64,000 nt of DNA, from assembly GCA_963737575.1 (NCBI GenBank), contig CAVTTJ010000009.1, forward strand, positions 496,001-560,000, written 5' to 3'. This document shows positions 20,015 to 29,664 of this stretch, piece after piece. The position numbers were made by a program, and so were the translations under genes. The notes beneath the pieces were generated by a model. That model ran no database searches. It had not been told where the DNA came from and saw only the letters and a list, made by a program, of their open reading frames with translations. This DNA is from VRUE01 sp963737575 (GTDB lineage Bacteria; Actinomycetota; Thermoleophilia; Solirubrobacterales; 70-9). Within the stretch, counting starts at the first letter, position 1; each line of letters starts with the position of its first letter.

Positions 20015-23000
20015 TCAACCTGAGCCTCCCCGTGATTGGCGCGCCGCGTGGCGCAGGCCGTGCTTCCTGTGATGAGCCTTGCGCTGTCTCTTTCGTTTTT
20101 GATGTTTGGCAGCGTGGGAGGTGGCATGGGCGTTGCCGCCGGCGAGCCCGGCCCCGGTTTCGTTCTGGATCGCCGGCGGAGGCGAACTGCCGGCGCCGTG
20201 GCACTCGTCGGCGGCTTCGCACGGCGGTGGAGGCGCCGGCGCGGGGAACCCACCTGCCACCCGGGCGTCATAGAACTTGAGGAAGAGGCCGTTGTGGTCC
20301 TGGCTGGTCAACGTGTCGAAGGTCGAGAAGTAGATGTCTCGCCCGTCTGCACTGATCCCGTCCAACCCCGGCTGGCCGAGGACGGAGGCCAGGAGGCTGT
20401 GCGATGACCGTGGTCTCGCCGGTGCCGGTGGTGATCAGCTGGGCACGCCCGTCGACGTACTCGTAGACGTCCTGGGCTTCGTTCGTGTCTGCGTGGACAA
20501 GTGCGTCGTCGGTGGTGAACACTGCGCGCCCGTCGTTGGACATGAAGAGCCCGCTCTGGCTGGCGACGACGTTTGAAACCGGCGGAGCTCCACTGGGAAT
20601 GCAGGAGGCGCAGGTGATCGTGCGGGCCGCGGGGTCGTACAGATACATCTCCGAGTGGCCCGCGTTGTCGTACTGGAGCACCTGGCTGCCCGGTCACGAA
20701 CGCCATGTGGGTGTCTTTGGGACTCACCTGCATCCGGGCAATCGGCGTGGAAGCTGCAATGGATTTCGCCGATGCCTTCGACCAATGGCGATATGCAGAA
20801 GTCCTTTGGATCCAGCGCCGCCACGAACTGGGCCTTGCCGTTGCGATAGACGTAGAGGTTCTCTTTGTTGGGAACTCCGCGCGAGCCGTCGAGCTGCTCC
20901 GGCGAGAAGAAGTAGATGTCGCCGTTTTCTGAGGCGATCGCGTTGTCGGATCGGCAGTTGCCGCCGGCGTTGCCTTCCAGCTGGCAGTACTGACATGACG
21001 TTCCAGGTGACGACGTCGCAGTTTTTGCTCATCGATTCGCCGAGGCCGTCGTAAAGCTGGCCTTGCAGGCATCGGTCTGACCGGGTTCTCCAGGGTTGCC
21101 GGGGTTATCTCCCTTCGAGACCAGGACCAAGGGCTTGCCTTCCTTTTCGCCGTTTTCCGACCACATGTAGAGGTCGACGCTGCCGTCGTGGTCTTCGCCC
21201 GTCAGCTGATCGGGAGTGGTGAAGTAGACCTTGGTGGCGTCAGACGTCATGTCGACGTAGGAGACCGGGTGGCCCTGCGAGACGTCGTAGGTGACCGAGC
21301 CCGCGACGCGCATGTAGAGGTGAAGCGGGTAGCTCGGGCAGTGCAGGGCGCCGCCAAAGGTGTCGCCGCAGGGAGGCACGCCGCAGTTGGCGAGACCGCA
21401 GGGCCCGACAGCTCCCGACCCCATGAGGATGTGCGAGCCATCGCTCGACACGCCTGGGAATCTGGAGCGGGTCGCCGGCATGGTCGGTGGGCTCGGACGG
21501 GATCGCTGTCCCATCGGGTGTGAGGGACGCGACCGAAACGGTGCTCGTTTCGGTGTTGTTGTCGTAGACCGACCCTGGGGGCGAGAGGTTGCCTCCCGGC
21601 GCAAACAGGTTCCACGCGGTGGAGAAGACGAAGTGACTCAGGTCGGAGGAGGCGCTTACTTCGCCCGGACAGAAGTTTTCGTAGACGTCCCCCCGGAACG
21701 AGCCGCCACCGCCGTTTCCGAGGATGTCCATGCAATCGAGCGAGTGGACCCCGCCCGGGTTGACCCCGCCTTCGACCGCATAGGGATTGAGCCCGGTCGG
21801 GACCGAGCCGAGATTCGTCGGCAGCCGATCGAGGAAGCTGCCGTCCGCGCTCCACTCGTACGGCGCGTTGGAGGCGATCGGAGTCGGATTCCTGCTGTGG
21901 CCTTCCTGGCTGCCCAGCTTCCAGTCGAGGAACCGATTCATGCCGGGATCGGTGAGGACGTTGTTCTGGATGAAGTCCGGGCCGGAGGACCCATTCGAGA
22001 GGCTCGTGCCGTAGCCGAGGAATTTCGGACCGCCCTGCCCCCATAGCCCCTGGGGCGGGCCGCCGTCGACGGCCGCTTCACTCGACGGCAGGCCGACGTA
22101 TCGGGTGATCCAGCCTCGATCGGTGCGGGTCGCGACGTAGAGATCGCCGTTCCCGTCGATCGGACTGCCGCCGGAGCCGGGAATGATCGAGAAGAGCCCC
22201 GTGAACGCAAGCCGCGACGGGGACGAGGCATAGCCGGTGTTCGGGCCGCCGGAGAAGAGCTGGGTGCCGTTGGCGTCCCCCGGGGAGACCAGCTCGTAGG
22301 CACGACAGTCCGGGAGGTAGTCCGTTTTCGTCTGCTGGCGGACATTCTCGTTCGGGCACGGCGGCGGGTAGAAGTTGAAGGTGTGGTCTTCGGAGACGGT
22401 GACTCCGCCTTCTTCTTTCCCTTCGACCGAGTTGTCGGTGATCAGCCGATAGTGATACGCGGCGTGGGGAATCAGCCCCGTCAGCTGTGCGGTGATTTCG
22501 TGATCGGTGGTCGAGGCCGGGAGCGTTCCCGAGACCGTTTCTCCGTAGGTCTTGGAGGTTCCGTATTCGAAGACGTACGTGGTCGGCAACCCGTTGGGAT
22601 TGACCTGGGCGATCAGTTCGGCCGAGGTTGCGGTGACGTCTTCAGCGAGCAGCCCGTCGATCGCGGGCGGCGACGTCGTCGTGAACGTTTCATCCCCGCC
22701 CACCGCGGTCGCCCCGGCGGTGTTGGTGACGACGAGCCGGTAGTGCTGGTGGGTGCCCGGCGAGAGGTTGGTGACCGTCGCCTGGACGTCAATCGGGCTC
22801 GAGCTCGAGTAGTTCGGGGGAATCGCCGGCGAGCAGGGCAGCGAGTACCCGTATGTCTTGTCGTATCCGTATTCGAATTGGCAATCGCTGATTTCGCCGC
22901 GGTTCGCCGGATCGATGTGGCCGGTCATGGTCGCGCTCGAGGCGGTCACGTTCGTCGCTGCTTGAGTGGTGGCGATCGGGCGCACATCGGCGAAGACGGC

Positions 23001-24222
23001 GATGTCGTTCTTTTCCGGTTCCGAGGTGCTGGAGTTGACGACATAGACGGTGTGATTCCCGTGGTTCACATCCACGCCCTTGAGGTGGATTTCGCAGCCG
23101 AAGGGATTCCCGTAGCCGCCTGGAATGCACCGTTCGGCGCCCGGGGTCAGTTCGCCTTCGCCAAACGTGTCGAGCGGTTCGCAGGTGCCGCTCACGGGTT
23201 CGCAGTCGCCGCTGTAGTGATCGATCCGGATCCCGTGGGGTTCCACTTCCCCTCCGCTCCGGGTTTCGACGGCCTCGTAGATTTCTTCGGTCGGCGAGTC
23301 GACCGCAAACCCCGAGGCGGGCCAATCCGTGGTGACCGGATATTGGTTCCCTTCCCCGCCGGTGCCCGGTTTGAGGATGCTGACCCAGACCGACGGCTGA
23401 GTTCCGAAGCTGCCGAAGGGGCTTTCGATGTAGAACAGTTCTCCGCTCGGGTTGACCTTCAGCCAGCCGGGACTCGAGAACGCGTCACTGATGAATTCAC
23501 CGCTCTGGGTGTACAGCCTGACGTTGTCGCCGTAGCGACGGCCTCCGACAAAGAGGGTGCCGTTTTCGTGACAGGTCCCGACCCGAGGCGCGGTCGGCGT
23601 CTGGCAGCCGGCGCCGACCGCGAGGCCGAAGATCGGGCCGAATTTGGGCAGCCTGGGGTCGTCGGAGCCGTCCTTCTGGCCGGCCACCCCCCACCCGCTG
23701 ATGACATGGCCTGACGAATCGAGCTTGGTGACCTGGTTGTCGCCGGTGTCGCCGACGTAGACGTCGCCTTCGCCGAAGGGGTAATTGTCGACGGCGAGAT
23801 AGGTCGGTTGTTCGTAGGCGCCTGGGCTTTCGGCCGCGGTCGCCCGCCTGGCAGACATCACCCGGATGGCCGGCGGCCGGGCATACGTTGGCTTCGGAGG
23901 CTCGACCGGAGGTTTCACCGGCCGTTTTGTTGACTCCCTTGCCGAACATGAAGAGGAAGTTCCCTTCGGCGTCCAGCTTCTCGACACGGTGGTGGGCAGG
24001 ATCGGTGACGTAGACATCGCCCGATTCCTGATCGACTGCGACATCGGTCGGTTCGGAGATCGGGTATGGGTCCGGGGGCGTCGAGGTCGCCGAGCCGAAG
24101 GTCGTCTGGAATGCGTGGCTGACGTTCGCCGCTGCCGGCGCGACGCCGAGCGTCAGCACGCCGACGATGGCGGCGAGCAGCGCGATACCCGCAGCTGGAA
24201 TCAGGCGGTGTCGATCAGCCAC
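20015..24222 (-). pseudogene. Giant secreted NHL / FN3 / propeller protein F, frameshifted
   Basis: Would encode about 1400 residues. The GTG at 24222 overlaps the last 8 bases of gene G and gives a signal peptide (LIPAAGIALLAAIVGVLTLG). Order: NHL repeats (TDVAVDQESGDVYVTDPAHH, EGDVYVGDTGDNQVTKLDSS), two FN3-like domains (TNVTASSATMTGHIDPANRG, GLIPHAAYHYRLITDNS), the linker CPNENVRQQTKTDYLPDCRA followed by YELVSPG, then a TolB/WD40-like propeller (VSASSDLSHFVFSTAWN, GVSSDGSHILMGSG, GISADGRDIYFSTFD) and a Lys/Arg/His-rich tail (KHQKRKRQRKAHHRKHG). A 934-codon central part is intact. Frame changes lie near 23838, 21465, 21050, 21005, 20745, 20695 and 20395. Same architecture as gene D, so D and F are paralogues. 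Probably a surface-associated structural protein. Confidence 0.7.
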
Positions 24223-27200
24223 GACCGGCCCTCTTGCCGTGACGGTGCGTTCGGTGCTTGTGGTGTTTCTTCTTCACGCATTTCCCATGGCGTTTGACGA
24301 AACCGGTGCGGCAGGCCGCCGGTTCTTTCGCCGGCGCCGGCTGCGGCTCAGAGGCCGTCGTGAATTCCTGCTCGGCGCTGTCCGCGATCCCGATCGCGTT
24401 GCTCGCGACGATGCGGAAGTGGTAGGTCGTGCCGGGGAGAAGGCCGGAGATCGCCGTGCTCGCGGTGTGGATCGAATCGTCGGCACCGATCGACGGGCTC
24501 TCGGAGGTGCTCACGCCGAAGGCTGCGGTACGCCCGTACTCGAAGTGATAGGTCGTGGGCATGAAGCCCGGTCTTATTCGAGCGCTGAGCGTCGCCCCGG
24601 TGGGCGTGATGTCCGACGCCGATGCGGCGGCCACCGCCGGCCGATCCGGGGTCGAGAAAGTCTCGTCGGGCCCGGCCGTCGATCCGTTGAGATTCGTCGC
24701 CAGGACCCGATAGTGGTATGTCCTGCCCGGCGCGAGTTCGGTCACTTCGGCGCCGACGGAATGATCGACGTTGTCTTCGCCGATCGAGGTGCTGCTCGGC
24801 GTCTGCGAGCCATAGGTGGTGTCGGTGCCGTACTGGAAGCGGTAGACCGTCGGAGACTGATTGGGGTTTATTTCGGCGCTCAACGTCGCAGATGTGGGCG
24901 TGACCCCTCCCGAGGATGTTCCATCGACGGACGGCACATCGGTCGGAGTCGGAGTGAACCCGCGTTCTTCCCCATAGCTGACCAATCCTTCGCCGTCAGC
25001 CCGCGAGGCCATCAGGCGGTAGTGATAGGTGTTGAACGGCGTCAGGTTGGTGAGCCTGGCGCTGACGTCGGTGGGTGCGGAGATCGGCGCCGCGGGCGTG
25101 CACGGCGTGGTGACCGAGTAGGTCCACCCGTTGCCGTCGTATCTCGTTTCGGCCGTCAGAGTGGCGCCCGCCGGGGCCAGGCCTGAGCCGTCGGCCGACA
25201 TCGGCGGGATATTGAGGTCTGAGAATTTCCCGGTGAATTCGACCTCGAACAGGCCTTCTTCGAATTCGGCCACGTGGACGCCGCCCGTGCCGATGGTCGA
25301 GAGCTGGTTGAGACGGAATTCGATGGTGTCGGCCTCGAAGAAGCTGTGTTCGAACTGGATCGGCACGGTCGTCTGACCTTCAAACGTGAGGGTGAACGTG
25401 CCTTCCTTGGTGTTTTCCGAGAATTTAAGGATCTGCACCTCATCGCGCACAGGCCCTTCCAGGTATTCGAATTCGCAGCTGTCGATCGTCCCCCCAAGCG
25501 GGTCGACATGGCCGGTCATCGTCCCCGCGGTCGGTTCGATTTCGGTGGCCGGTCCCGTGGTCACATCCGGGAGCGGCATCGGCGAGAAGACCGCGACATT
25601 GTCCTTGCCCTTGTCCGCCGCGTAGAGGAGGTGGCTCGAAGGGCGACTGGCAAGACCGGCGGCAAAGCCCAGCTGGCCGCTGCCGAAGCTGTCGGTCGGC
25701 TTGCAGCCGACATCCGGATCCGCGCATGCTCCCGCTGCGAAGCGGTCGATGTGCCCGCCCTGGGCGACAAAGAGATCGTGCGTGGCACGATCGAAGGTGA
25801 GGCCCGAGTTGACGAGTTCGATGTTGACCGGCTTGTAGACGCCCTCGGTGTTGTAGATCGAGGCCGTGGGGCTCGAGTACGTGACCCCATCGCCATTGGC
25901 CGTCGTCTCATACCAGTTGTCGTCCGGCCCGACTTCGATTCCGGACCCGGCCGGGGTTCCAAGCTGGAGTCGCTCCCCTCCGAACCATTCGCCGTTGGTC
26001 GGGTACTGCTTCCTGGACAGTCCGTCCTGGCTGAAGACGGTCCAGTTGTATGGGGCGCTGTCGGTGAGGACGTAGAGATTGCCGACCGGGTCGACTGAGA
26101 TTCCGCCGATCGTGCCTTCGCGGACCGGGAACTGGATCTCACCGCCGTTGCCCCAGCTCGCGATCAGATTGCCGGAGGAGTCGAACTTCTGGACGATCCT
26201 GTCGCCGCCGTCAGCGACATAGACGTCACCCCCGGACGGACCGTTGGAGTTGTCGACCTCGATGAACTTTGGTTCAGAGAGCTGACCGGGAGCCGTTCCG
26301 GGCGATCCGGCCTGGCAGCCGCTGCTGCAGACGCCGATCCCGGCGCCGCCGACATCGGCGCCGAATGCGCGGATGAAATCTCCGCCGGAAGAGAACTGGT
26401 CGACGCGGTGGTTGCCGCTGTCGGCGACATAGATGTCGCCGGAGCCGTTGTTGACGGCGACATCGAGCGGTTCCTTGAGCTGGCCGTCTCCCGAGCCGAG
26501 CGAGCCGAAATCGGAGGAGTAGCGGTAATGGCCGACCGTCGCGAAGACGGGAGCCGGGAGGCTGTTCCCGCCTTCGGCGTTGGCGGCGACGAGCCGATAT
26601 TTGTATTCCAGCCCCGGGCTGAGCCCGGTCACCGTGGCGCTGACGTCGGTTGGGCTGTTCGAAGGGGTCGGCGAGCATGGAACCTGCGTCGCACTGTTCC
26701 ACGGATGCGATTCGCCGTTTTCCGCGAACTGGTAGAGGCTCAGATATTCGAATCGGCATTCCGTTATCGGCCCCCCTCCTTCGCCCGTCGCCGGATCGAC
26801 GTGCCCGCTGAGCGTCGCGCTTGTCGTCGTCTCGCCCGAAGCTGCGTTGACGGAGACGTCGGGCACGATCACCGGTTTGAAGACCTGAACCTGACTGTAT
26901 TGGCTGACGTAGAGATAGCCGGTTTCCTGGTCTATCGTCACCCCATCCGGGTAGCCGAGGTATTCCGAGCCGACGTCAGCCCGAGTTAGCTGCGGGGGGA
27001 TAAAGTTTCCGTTGGCATCGAAGACGTTCACCAGGTAGTGAAAGTCGGCGACAAAGACATGGCCCGTCGAGTCTTCGACGCCGGCACTGACGAGACAGCA
27101 GCCGGTGTAGGGAGGCGAGAAGTTCCCATCGGGCGTTTCCGAGGCAGCACCATTCGGGAGCTGGCCTCCGTCCCAGGTACTGACGTAGGAGTTCGACGGC

Positions 27201-28012
27201 CCGAACTGGAAGATCCGATTCGGGCCCTCCCAGCTCGAGACGTACACATTGCCCGCCGAGCTGACGGCGATCCCGCTAGCGTAGGCGCCGCCCCCGTCGT
27301 AGAGCCCTTCGGGTTTGTCGGTGATTTCAGTGACGAGTTCGCCTTCTTCGTTGAAGATGTCGATCACTTCGTGCCCGGCGTCCAGGACGTAGAGATCGTG
27401 CGTCGCCTGGTCGACGGCGATGCCGAAGCCGCTGTATTGACCCGTGGACGGAGAGAACGATTTCGCCGCTGTTTCCAGGCCCGCCAGCTGGCCGTTCGCG
27501 GTCGGTTCCGTGTCGCCGAATTCGTTGATCAGCGTGCCGCCCGCGTCGAACTTGTCGATCACAGCATGCGATCTGTCGGCGACGTAGACATCGCCGGTGC
27601 TGTTGTCGGCGGCGACGGCGACCACCCCTGCTCCGAATGAGCCCTGGAGGGTCGTGTCGCCGTTCCAGCGTTCCGGGGTTTCGTCCGTAACCGCACTGAA
27701 GTCGTAGACCGCTCCGCGGCCGCTGTCGGCGACGTAGATGTGGTGGTTCTTGTCGCTGACCGCCACCGAGTCCGGGCGCAGCGTGGAGAATTCCCGGGGA
27801 GTCCAGGTTTCGTTATCCGGATAGTTGGGGGGGAGCAGAGCGAAGGGCTGATACTTCTTCGCCGCGAGGGCTTGGGAGGGGAGGCACAGGAGGCCGACGC
27901 CAAGAAGGGCAAGGAGTGCGAGGCCCAGTCGCGCCGGAACGACAGAGCTGCCCGCTCCGCGGTGAGCGGGCACGGCGGTGCCGGAGGCCGATGCCCTCGA
28001 CTCGCGTCTCAC
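24215..28012 (-). CDS. Giant secreted NHL-repeat / FN3 protein G, intact
   Basis: 1265 residues from a GTG at 28012 that is preceded by GAGAGAGAGG at proper distance; an in-frame upstream start at 28207 would overlap the promoter and is rejected. The signal segment is LGLALLALLGVGLLCLPSQA. At least six NHL strands follow (HHIYVADSGRGAVYDF, GDVYVADRSHAVIDKFDAGG, HDLYVLDAGHEVIDIFNEEG, GHVFVADFHYLVNVFDANG). Then comes an FN3-like domain (TTTSATLSGHVDP, SPGLEYKYRLVAANAEG), a second NHL block (GDIYVADSGNHRVDQFSSGG), three more FN3-like domains (APGRTYHYRVLATNLNG, LPGTTYHFRIVASNAIG) and a basic tail with CRTGFVKRHGKCVKKKH. It is the first gene of the long operon and the only one of its three large NHL/FN3 proteins with an unbroken frame. 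Likely an extracellular scaffold or adhesive protein. Confidence 0.88.
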   Translation of the reverse strand: MRRESRASASGTAVPAHRGAGSSVVPARLGLALLALLGVGLLCLPSQALAAKKYQPFALLPPNYPDNETWTPREFSTLRPDSVAVSDKNHHIYVADSGRGAVYDFSAVTDETPERWNGDTTLQGSFGAGVVAVAADNSTGDVYVADRSHAVIDKFDAGGTLINEFGDTEPTANGQLAGLETAAKSFSPSTGQYSGFGIAVDQATHDLYVLDAGHEVIDIFNEEGELVTEITDKPEGLYDGGGAYASGIAVSSAGNVYVSSWEGPNRIFQFGPSNSYVSTWDGGQLPNGAASETPDGNFSPPYTGCCLVSAGVEDSTGHVFVADFHYLVNVFDANGNFIPPQLTRADVGSEYLGYPDGVTIDQETGYLYVSQYSQVQVFKPVIVPDVSVNAASGETTTSATLSGHVDPATGEGGGPITECRFEYLSLYQFAENGESHPWNSATQVPCSPTPSNSPTDVSATVTGLSPGLEYKYRLVAANAEGGNSLPAPVFATVGHYRYSSDFGSLGSGDGQLKEPLDVAVNNGSGDIYVADSGNHRVDQFSSGGDFIRAFGADVGGAGIGVCSSGCQAGSPGTAPGQLSEPKFIEVDNSNGPSGGDVYVADGGDRIVQKFDSSGNLIASWGNGGEIQFPVREGTIGGISVDPVGNLYVLTDSAPYNWTVFSQDGLSRKQYPTNGEWFGGERLQLGTPAGSGIEVGPDDNWYETTANGDGVTYSSPTASIYNTEGVYKPVNIELVNSGLTFDRATHDLFVAQGGHIDRFAAGACADPDVGCKPTDSFGSGQLGFAAGLASRPSSHLLYAADKGKDNVAVFSPMPLPDVTTGPATEIEPTAGTMTGHVDPLGGTIDSCEFEYLEGPVRDEVQILKFSENTKEGTFTLTFEGQTTVPIQFEHSFFEADTIEFRLNQLSTIGTGGVHVAEFEEGLFEVEFTGKFSDLNIPPMSADGSGLAPAGATLTAETRYDGNGWTYSVTTPCTPAAPISAPTDVSARLTNLTPFNTYHYRLMASRADGEGLVSYGEERGFTPTPTDVPSVDGTSSGGVTPTSATLSAEINPNQSPTVYRFQYGTDTTYGSQTPSSTSIGEDNVDHSVGAEVTELAPGRTYHYRVLATNLNGSTAGPDETFSTPDRPAVAAASASDITPTGATLSARIRPGFMPTTYHFEYGRTAAFGVSTSESPSIGADDSIHTASTAISGLLPGTTYHFRIVASNAIGIADSAEQEFTTASEPQPAPAKEPAACRTGFVKRHGKCVKKKHHKHRTHRHGKRAGRG

Positions 28013-28092
28013 GTTCCTCTCTCTCCCCTCTCCAGCGGCCCCCCTGAGCTCACGATACCTCGCAAGCCCTGCCGGGCCAATGCCTTTCTCCT

Positions 28093-28109
28093 CCGCAGCT
28101 TCGCTGCGG
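28093..28109 (-). other. Very stable hairpin in the operon leader
   Basis: CCGCAGC / GCTGCGG with a three-base loop; in the minus-strand RNA the tip reads GCGAAGC, an exceptionally stable mini-hairpin. It lies in the roughly 140-base leader between the predicted start (about 28150) and the GTG at 28012 and could protect or regulate the long messenger. Confidence 0.45.
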
Positions 28110-28156
28110 GCTTCCGTTCCCCGTACAAACGATTCGCTTCCCGGAAGCCGGGCATA

Positions 28157-28185
28157 ACTAGAACATAGTCCAACCCTGATGTCAA
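28157..28185 (-). promoter_or_regulatory. Promoter of the 27-kb secreted-protein operon, with a possible TetR operator
   Basis: On the minus strand a consensus -35 TTGACA (28185-28180) is followed after 17 bases by TCTAGT (28162-28157); TAGTTA (28160-28155) is an alternative at 19 bases. The spacer contains an imperfect inverted repeat with arms ACAT and ATGT (gaACATagtccaaccctgATGTca on the plus strand), a plausible operator for the divergent TetR-type regulator. Only the intergenic position supports that role. Confidence 0.45.
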
Positions 28186-28255
28186 GAGCAGCTGGCGAAC
28201 CCCGCATAAATATTAGAAATTTGCCTCTACGATGCTCTACCGTAAAGAGCAGCCA

Positions 28256-29644
28256 ATGACAGTCAGGGAATTACCGCCGAGAAAGCCGAAATTCCGCCAA
28301 TCGGAGCGACCCAGAGGTCTGGATATGGTGCCGCTCCGGATGGTGGAGACGCCGTGGGGAGACTCCAGGCTGCTGAGCGAGAAGACGCTGCCCCCGGGCC
28401 GGGGCACGACTGCCGCTGAAGCGGAGCAGAACCACCGTGAACGCCTCTACGGGGCGATGGTGGCGAACGTCGCCGAAAAGGGCTACGAGGCCACGACGAT
28501 CGAGGACCTGGTCGAGGTCTCCGGGGTGTCGCGCAGTGCGTTCTACAAGCATTTCAGCGACAAACAGGCTTGCTTCTTGGCGGCGATCGAGGCGCTCGTC
28601 GAGCCGGCGCTGGAAAGCGCGTCGAAGACCCTGTTGCCAGACGGGGAGGCGCCGAGCGACCCGCAACTCACGAAGAATGCGTTCGAAGAGCTGATCAGGG
28701 GGATCGCCGCGCAGCCGGCGGCGGCGGCGATGTGCATTGTCGAGGTCTACGCCGGCGGGCGCGAGGCGCTCGCGCTGCTCGACCGCGTAACCGATTCCCT
28801 TGAGGCGCTGGCGATGCCGATCCTTGAGGCGATGGGGCGCGAAGGGATGCCAACAGAGATGGTGCGGGCACTGATCGGCGGGGTGCAGAAGGTGATGCAC
28901 AAGTACCTCTACCGCGACCAGCCCGAGCAGCTGGGGGAGCTGGCGCCGCAGCTCTGGGATTGGTTCCTGCTCTACCCCCCGCCTCCGGGGCCGCTGCGCG
29001 GGCCCCGGCGGCGCGTCCTGCGGCCGCTGCCCTTCGAGGAGCGGCAGGCCGCGTCCAATCCGTCGGAGCGGCTGCTGCGGGGGCTTGCTGCGGCCGTCGC
29101 GGAGAAGGGCTATCCGGAAACGACGATCGCCGACATCATCGAGCGTGCCGGGACCTCCTACCGGGCCTTCTATGAGCTCTTCGAGAGCAAGGAAGATGCG
29201 GTCGTGGCGGCCCTCGACGTCGGCTCGCTGCAGATGCTGGCGGCCGCGCTCCCGGCCTTCAGGATCGCCAAGGATTGGCCTGATGCCGTCCGGGCCACGC
29301 AGGAGGGAATGTTCCTCTACGGCGTGCAGGAGCCCGAGTACGCGCGGCTGGGGGCGGTCGAGATGTACGCGGCGGGCAAACGGGCCCTCGAGCAACGTGA
29401 GCGGGTGACCGAACAGATGGAGGCTCTGCTTGCGGCGGGCTATGAGCTTTCCCCGGATGTCCCGCCGATCACCGCCGAGGCGATCGGCGGGGCGCTCTAC
29501 GCGCTCTTCTACGACCACGTGAAGCAGAAGGGACCCGAGCGGCTGGCGGAGCTGGTGCCGTGGGCCGTCTACGTCACGCTGACTCCGTTCGTGGGCGCCG
29601 AGGAGGCCTACGCGGTCGCCACCGGCGGCGGTGAGAGCGCCTGA
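28256..29644 (+). CDS. Tandem double-TetR transcriptional regulator
   Basis: 462 residues from ATG 28256 (AAAGAG seven bases upstream); an ATG at 28232 would add eight residues. Two complete TetR-type helix-turn-helix domains sit in one chain: the first around residues 67-112 (GYEATTIEDLVEVSGVSRSA then FYKHFSDK), the second around 277-320 (GYPETTIADIIERAGTSYRA then FYELFESK). Each is followed by its own helical ligand-binding domain, separated by a Pro/Arg-rich linker (YPPPPGPLRGPRRR). Normal TetR proteins are about 200 residues and dimerise; this looks like a fused dimer of diverged halves. It is divergent from the 27-kb operon that ends in an MMPL transporter, an arrangement usual for TetR regulators of MMPL exporters. 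Confidence 0.9.
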   Translation: MTVRELPPRKPKFRQSERPRGLDMVPLRMVETPWGDSRLLSEKTLPPGRGTTAAEAEQNHRERLYGAMVANVAEKGYEATTIEDLVEVSGVSRSAFYKHFSDKQACFLAAIEALVEPALESASKTLLPDGEAPSDPQLTKNAFEELIRGIAAQPAAAAMCIVEVYAGGREALALLDRVTDSLEALAMPILEAMGREGMPTEMVRALIGGVQKVMHKYLYRDQPEQLGELAPQLWDWFLLYPPPPGPLRGPRRRVLRPLPFEERQAASNPSERLLRGLAAAVAEKGYPETTIADIIERAGTSYRAFYELFESKEDAVVAALDVGSLQMLAAALPAFRIAKDWPDAVRATQEGMFLYGVQEPEYARLGAVEMYAAGKRALEQRERVTEQMEALLAAGYELSPDVPPITAEAIGGALYALFYDHVKQKGPERLAELVPWAVYVTLTPFVGAEEAYAVATGGGESA

Positions 29645-29664
29645 GCTTAGAGGCGAATCCCTCG

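Noticed and set aside
7500..24222. Programmed frameshifting as a general explanation of the broken genes
   Set aside because: The breaks lie at many unrelated sequences, number about 30 and need shifts in both directions. Mutation or read error is simpler; only the site shared by both repeat copies was kept as a finding.
5169..28012. Prophage, conjugative element or insertion sequence
   Set aside because: No integrase, transposase, terminal repeats or phage structural genes; the repetition comes from paralogous secreted proteins.
28271..29518. 415-codon minus-strand frame opposite the double-TetR gene
   Set aside because: Shadow of the TetR coding frame; Arg/Leu/His-rich with no family features.
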